9,970 nucleotides of DNA from NCBI GenBank assembly GCA_023301395.1, contig JALZUY010000240.1, positions 1-9,970 of the forward strand. The letters are read 5' to 3'. The DNA comes from Nonlabens sp. (GTDB taxonomy: Bacteria > Bacteroidota > Bacteroidia > Flavobacteriales > Flavobacteriaceae). This document shows, piece by piece, positions 6,960 to 9,970 of the stretch. Position numbers and translations under genes: made by a program. A model generated the notes under the pieces. It did not search any database, was not told the DNA's origin, and worked only from the letters and a program-made list of their open reading frames with translations. Numbering within the stretch: the first letter of the stretch is position 1; every line of letters begins with the position of its first letter.

Positions 6960-7326
6960 GATCGATACGCATTACGTCCTTTACAATCGTATCAGTCTTG
7001 CGCATATCGATATTATTCTCTTTTTTAGTAACTACAGCGATATAAGTGTGAGTGGTGTCTTTTCCTTTTAGTGGAATTAAGGTGATCAGCGATTTCTTGG
7101 TTTTGGCAGGAATGGTCTCAATCATGGGGCGATCTGCACTGCGACGGAAACCAGTACTGTTTACTTTAAAAAATAAATCCAGATCCTTATCAGTAGTATT
7201 CTCAGCAAAATAAGTGATCTTTTTATGTCCTTTTTCAACGGTAATATTAATACCATCTGGTTGTTGTTGAGAAGAACTAGTACCTATAAATAAAAAAAGT
7301 GTAATAAAAAATTTGATTGAATTCAT
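6943..7326 (-). CDS. Small exported protein of unknown function, probably beta-sandwich
   Basis: The 127-residue protein has an N-terminal signal peptide (MNSIKFFITLFLFIGTSSS) with a cleavage site near SSS/QQ and no lipobox, so it is periplasmic or secreted. The mature part has alternating hydrophobic strands (INITVEKGHKKITYFAEN, DLDLFFKVNSTGF, TIPAKTKKSLITLIPL, THTYIAVVTKK) that suggest an Ig-like or similar beta fold, followed by a lysine-rich tail (DPKKKN). It has no cysteine. I recognise no family. Its ATG lies 12 bases after the stop of the upstream gene at 7339-7722, so the two are likely one transcript. It converges with the flippase gene and overlaps it by 17 bases; the two stops are interlocked with a terminator-like hairpin. 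Confidence 0.75.
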   Translation of the reverse strand: MNSIKFFITLFLFIGTSSSQQQPDGINITVEKGHKKITYFAENTTDKDLDLFFKVNSTGFRRSADRPMIETIPAKTKKSLITLIPLKGKDTTHTYIAVVTKKENNIDMRKTDTIVKDVMRIDPKKKN

Positions 7327-7338
7327 GTTCTTAAGTTT

Positions 7339-7722
7339 CTATTGCGTTGTAAAAGCGGTGTATTGTTTTGATATAAAATCTTTACCATATTCTTTTTCAA
7401 TGGCAGCTTCCATCGCTGCAGCATAGCATAAATTTTGTGGAGTAACTACACAACCTTTATTTTCAAAACTAATGTTGTATTTCTTCAACATATATGCTCT
7501 GAATGCTGTTTGAGAGCTAGCAGGTGCTGCAACCAGTCCATAACTTACACTTATGAATTCTTTGCGACTTGCAATCTCATTTACTTTCTTTTGAATTTCT
7601 TCACAACTTTCAGAACTACTTGGTTGAATTAATTCTATAATAGACTCTTTCTTTTGAATACTATCCTGAGCATAAATCATGCTGGATAGAATTAAAAGTG
7701 TAAGTATCGTGAATAATTTCAT
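7339..7722 (-). CDS. Small exported protein with three cysteines, unknown function
   Basis: The 127-residue protein begins with a clear signal peptide (MKLFTILTLLILSSMIYA) and a likely cut before Gln19, as is common in this group. The mature part is mostly helical: SCEEIQKKVNEIASRKEFISVSYGLVAAPASSQ (39-71), then TAFRAYMLKKYNISFENKGC, LCYAAAMEAAIEKEYGKDFI. Cys40, Cys91 and Cys99 are present, so one disulfide and one free thiol are possible. No family is recognised. The gene is first of a minus-strand pair with the beta-rich protein at 6943-7326. A plus-strand open frame within it is a shadow. Confidence 0.75.
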   Translation of the reverse strand: MKLFTILTLLILSSMIYAQDSIQKKESIIELIQPSSSESCEEIQKKVNEIASRKEFISVSYGLVAAPASSQTAFRAYMLKKYNISFENKGCVVTPQNLCYAAAMEAAIEKEYGKDFISKQYTAFTTQ

Positions 7723-7773
7723 TTGTTCTTTTAATAAGTTCTATTCAATTTCCATGCCTAGCTGTTTATAGCC

Positions 7774-7802
7774 ATTATCTTTGTAAAAATAATAAAGATA
7801 AT
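7774..7802. promoter_or_regulatory. 9-bp inverted repeat in the divergent spacer, with outward -7-like boxes
   Basis: ATTATCTTT (7774-7782) and AAAGATAAT (7794-7802) are perfect reverse complements with an 11-base AT-rich loop. The left arm carries TATCTTTG (7776-7783), an exact TAnnTTTG match facing the exonuclease gene. The right arm read on the minus strand carries TATCTTTA, one base off the consensus, facing the secreted-protein pair. It could be a pair of divergent promoters or a regulator site. No convincing TTG -33 box was found. Confidence 0.35.
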
Positions 7803-7830
7803 TCAATTACATATTGTGGATTGAAAACAC

Positions 7831-7844
7831 GCTTTCGCGAAAGC
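7831..7844. repeat. Perfect 14-bp palindrome GCTTTCGCGAAAGC
   Basis: The sequence equals its own reverse complement over 14 bases. It is GC-rich within an AT-rich spacer, lies 35 bases upstream of the exonuclease ATG, and is the only such copy in the window. I recall similar TTTCGCGAAA palindromes recurring in marine flavobacterial genomes, but cannot confirm this here. It could be a protein-binding site or a dispersed short palindrome. Confidence 0.6.
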
Positions 7845-7879
7845 ATATCTTACAAATTTTTATCCTTAAACTATCTATC

Positions 7880-8647
7880 ATGCAATTAAATCTGCGCAGA
7901 CCTATTTGTTTTTTTGACCTTGAAACGACGGGAATTAATATATCCAAAGATCGGATTGTAGAGATCTCTATACATAAAGTATTGCCTGATGGTACTGAGA
8001 AAACTTATACTTATAGGGTGAATCCAACAGTGCCTATTCCTGCTGCTACCACGGCAGTTCATGGAATAACTGATGATATGATAAAAGATGAACCTACTTT
8101 TAAGGAACTCTCGCATGAGATTTATAACATTATCAAGGATTCAGACCTTGCTGGGTTCAATTCAAACCGCTTTGATATTCCTTTATTAGCTGAAGAGATG
8201 TTACGCGCTGATGTGGATTTTGATATGGGAAATCGTAATGCGATTGATGTGCAAAACATCTTCCACAAGATGGAACAACGAACTCTAGTGGCAGCATATA
8301 AGTTTTACTGCGACAAAGATCTTACAAATGCACATAGTGCAGAGGCTGATACCATAGCGACTTATGAGGTTTTAAAAGGACAACTCGACCGTTATCCTGA
8401 TCTTGATAATGATATGAAGTCTCTAGCAGATTTCTCTACTCGTAGAAAACCAGTTGATTTTGCGGGAATGCTAGCTTTTAATGAAGAAGGAGAAGAATGT
8501 TTCAACTTTGGGAAACATAAAGGGAAACGTATTGTAGATGTACTAGAAAAGGAGCCAGGATATTATAGCTGGATTCAAAATGCTGACTTCCCTTTGTATA
8601 CTAAAAAAGTGCTCACTGCTATAAAGTTGAGAGCTTTTAATAGTTAA
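7880..8647 (+). CDS. DnaQ-like DEDDh 3'-5' exonuclease with exodeoxyribonuclease X-like C-terminal module
   Basis: I place the start at the ATG of 7880, giving 255 residues. Upstream frame from a TTG at 7814 reads through the palindrome and has no conserved sequence. Exo I is FFDLETTG with Asp13 and Glu15, Exo II is GFNSNRFDIPLL with Asp99, and Exo III is AHSAEADTIAT with His152 and Asp157, so the DEDDh catalytic set is complete. The region at 54-66 (PAATTAVHGITDD) is typical of the DNA polymerase III epsilon exonuclease group. Residues 207-245 (CFNFGKHKGKRIVDVLEKEPGYYSWI...) match the 'F.FGKHKGK...W' module found at the end of exodeoxyribonuclease X-like proteins. It degrades DNA from the 3' end in the cytoplasm, for repair or proofreading; free-standing, not fused to a polymerase. 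It appears to be a single-gene unit. Confidence 0.9.
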   Translation: MQLNLRRPICFFDLETTGINISKDRIVEISIHKVLPDGTEKTYTYRVNPTVPIPAATTAVHGITDDMIKDEPTFKELSHEIYNIIKDSDLAGFNSNRFDIPLLAEEMLRADVDFDMGNRNAIDVQNIFHKMEQRTLVAAYKFYCDKDLTNAHSAEADTIATYEVLKGQLDRYPDLDNDMKSLADFSTRRKPVDFAGMLAFNEEGEECFNFGKHKGKRIVDVLEKEPGYYSWIQNADFPLYTKKVLTAIKLRAFNS

Positions 8648-8683
8648 GTTATTGTAAAGGTTTATTTCTTGTTTAACTTTTTT
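8642..8683 (+). terminator. Weak possible terminator after the exonuclease gene
   Basis: AGTTAA (8642-8647, overlapping the stop) can pair with TTAACT (8673-8678), which is followed by six T (8678-8683). The stem is only 6 bp with one G-C pair at its end and a 25-base loop, so it is at best weak. Confidence 0.2.
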
Positions 8684-8737
8684 GTACTTATTGATTTAAA
8701 GTATTTTACATGTTTTTCTAGATAATCGTGTAGTTAT

Positions 8738-8765
8738 TTTGTAGAGTTTTTTTTGTTTACATTTG
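8738..8765 (+). promoter_or_regulatory. Bacteroidota-type promoter upstream of the propeller sensor gene
   Basis: TACATTTG (8758-8765) is an exact TAnnTTTG -7 match. TTTG at 8738-8741 is a fitting -33 element, 16 bases upstream and close to the usual 17-23. Transcription would begin about 8770-8772, some 10 bases before the TTG start at 8781. Confidence 0.5.
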
Positions 8766-8780
8766 AGAAAATTGTAGCCT

Positions 8781-9970
8781 TTGAAAACTCTTTTTCTTTT
8801 CTTTTTATTCCTGCTATTATCATTTATAGGTGTGTCACAAGAACTACCACCATTAAATAATTATGAACCATCCCAGTATGAGGCGGGTAATCAAAATTGG
8901 ATGATAGCCGAGTCTGAAGATCATCTTATTTACATTGCGAATAATAAAGGTTTACTTGAATATAATGGTGTTCAATGGCAACTTTATAAAACTCCTAACG
9001 AGAGTATAATGCGCTCTGTAAAGGTAGCGGGAAATAGGATTTATACTGGTTGCTACATGGATTTTGGCTACTGGTTAAAAGATGATACAGGTAAGCTTCA
9101 ATACACCTCATTAATTAATGAGTCTGGTTTTCAAGTTAAAGAAGATGAGCAGTTTTGGAATATAATAGTCAAGAATGATTATGTTTTGTTTCAGTCTCTA
9201 ACTCACATTTATTCTTATCAATTGAATAGTGGTATTATTACTGAAATTGTTAGTAAATCTGAAATTAATAAATTCTTTCAGGTTAGGGATTCTTACTATT
9301 ATCAAGTATTAGGTGAAGGCTTATTTAAGGTAGTTAACAAAGATTCAGAACTAATAGGGGCTTCGGATTTTTTTAAAAAGACTCCTATTATTTTAATGTT
9401 CGATTATAATTCTGAGGTTTATTTTATTACACAAAATGCCGATTTATATAAATATATAGATCAACTCGCGGTGAAAGTAAACTCTCCTTTGATCGATGAG
9501 AGTATTACTGTCTACAGTGCTGCGTTATTAAGAGATAATACATTATTGCTAGGTACCATTGCGAATGGTGTTATTTCTATTGATCTAAATGGAAAAGTAA
9601 ATTATTCAATCAATCAAAGAGATGGTTTGATTAATAATACTTGTTTAAATATATATGAGGATAGTATGAATAACGTTTGGCTTGGTTTAGATAATGGGAT
9701 AAGTTCTGTTAATGTAAACTCGCCATATCGTATTTATAGTGATAGAAACGGAGAGCTAGGGACTGTATATGCGACTTATCAAAGTGATAACGTACTGTAT
9801 ATAGGAACTAATCAAGGATTGTTTTTTAAACGTAATGAACAAACGGAAATAGAGTTCATTAAAGGTACTGAAGGTCAAGTATGGTCTATTAATAAATTGA
9901 ACGAAACCATTTTTTGTAATCATCATTCAGGGGTTTTTGTTTTAAAAGATGGTCAAGCTCAAAGAATACC
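8781..9970 (+). CDS. Exported beta-propeller sensor, probably propeller/Y_Y_Y/LuxR-type regulator; C-terminus outside window
   Basis: The frame is open from a TTG at 8781 to the edge (396 codons). An in-frame TAG at 8775-8777 excludes any earlier start, and the next ATG (about codon 48) would remove the signal peptide, so TTG is the start. Residues 1-20 (MKTLFLFFLFLLLLSFIGVS) are a signal peptide with Gln21 after it. The start of the mature protein (PPLNNYEPSQYEAGNQNWMIAES, IYIANNKGLLEYNGVQWQLY, PNESIMRSVKVAGNRIYTGCYMDFGYW) matches the opening of Bacteroidota two-component-regulator-propeller proteins. Further blades include GTIANGVISIDLNGK, DGLINNTCLNIYEDSMNNVWLGLDNG (about 281-306, with W300) and LYIGTNQGLFFK. 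In the family the propeller is periplasmic, followed by a Y_Y_Y domain, a membrane helix and a LuxR-type HTH. The output domain is not visible and could instead be a histidine kinase. Confidence 0.85.
   Translation, partial: MKTLFLFFLFLLLSFIGVSQELPPLNNYEPSQYEAGNQNWMIAESEDHLIYIANNKGLLEYNGVQWQLYKTPNESIMRSVKVAGNRIYTGCYMDFGYWLKDDTGKLQYTSLINESGFQVKEDEQFWNIIVKNDYVLFQSLTHIYSYQLNSGIITEIVSKSEINKFFQVRDSYYYQVLGEGLFKVVNKDSELIGASDFFKKTPIILMFDYNSEVYFITQNADLYKYIDQLAVKVNSPLIDESITVYSAALLRDNTLLLGTIANGVISIDLNGKVNYSINQRDGLINNTCLNIYEDSMNNVWLGLDNGISSVNVNSPYRIYSDRNGELGTVYATYQSDNVLYIGTNQGLFFKRNEQTEIEFIKGTEGQVWSINKLNETIFCNHHSGVFVLKDGQAQRI

Noticed and set aside
7435..7632. Plus-strand 65-codon open frame
   Set aside because: It lies wholly inside the minus-strand exported protein gene with a clear signal peptide; its own translation is Phe/Thr/Cys-rich and has no domain pattern.
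7814..7879. TTG-initiated 22-residue extension of the exonuclease
   Set aside because: The extension reads through the palindrome, and the ATG at 7880 gives the normal short distance to Exo I in this family.
7886..8116. Minus-strand 76-codon open frame
   Set aside because: It is antisense to the exonuclease catalytic core, whose motifs are unambiguous; the translation shows no recognisable feature.

Overview
The window looks like the chromosome of a marine-type member of the Flavobacteriaceae (Bacteroidota). The DNA is AT-rich and purine-rich Shine-Dalgarno sites are mostly absent. Several sites match the Bacteroidota -7 promoter element TAnnTTTG. Mature secreted proteins tend to begin with Gln after the signal peptide, and the gene families (ECF sigma with a membrane TPR partner, TPR/CHAT-type protein, large propeller sensor) are typical of the group. 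The genus cannot be fixed from this window.

Region 1 (1-3174) is a divergent signalling locus. Leftward run a small lipoprotein gene (1338-1718) and, 6 bases later, a large exported TPR protein that leaves the window (1331 to the edge). The visible 443 residues resemble the N-terminal part of Bacteroidota TPR-CHAT (caspase-like) proteins. Rightward run an ECF sigma factor (1823-2386) and a translationally coupled single-pass membrane protein (2383-3174) with a cytoplasmic anti-sigma-like N-terminus and periplasmic TPRs. The 104-base intergenic region holds three TGTTACC direct repeats and a 9-bp inverted repeat. This is the most interesting part: a possible sigma/anti-sigma pair next to a possible periplasmic protease and a lipoprotein.

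Region 2 (3273-6959) is a four-gene rightward surface-glycan cluster: a FemAB/GNAT-type acyltransferase, a three-helix membrane protein, a DegT/DnrJ/EryC1/StrS sugar aminotransferase and a WzxE-like flippase. The set resembles the order amino-sugar aminotransferase, acyltransferase, flippase seen in the enterobacterial common antigen pathway, but no glycosyltransferase or ketoisomerase is in the window.

Region 3 (6943-7722) holds two small exported proteins of unknown function on the minus strand. They converge on the flippase gene, with a 17-base overlap and a terminator-like hairpin inside it.

Region 4 (7723-8647) is a divergent intergenic region with a 9-bp inverted repeat, a -7-like box and a perfect GCTTTCGCGAAAGC palindrome. 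It is followed by a DEDDh 3'-5' exonuclease with an exodeoxyribonuclease X-like C-terminal module.

Region 5 (8648-9970) is a promoter-bearing spacer and the first 396 codons of an exported beta-propeller sensor, probably of the propeller-Y_Y_Y-LuxR type, which runs off the right edge. Three genes (3273, 4570, 8781) must start with TTG. No tRNA, rRNA, CRISPR array or insertion sequence was seen, and no gene-free stretch exceeds 160 bases. The 3175-3272 spacer shows nothing clear apart from weak AT-rich dyads.
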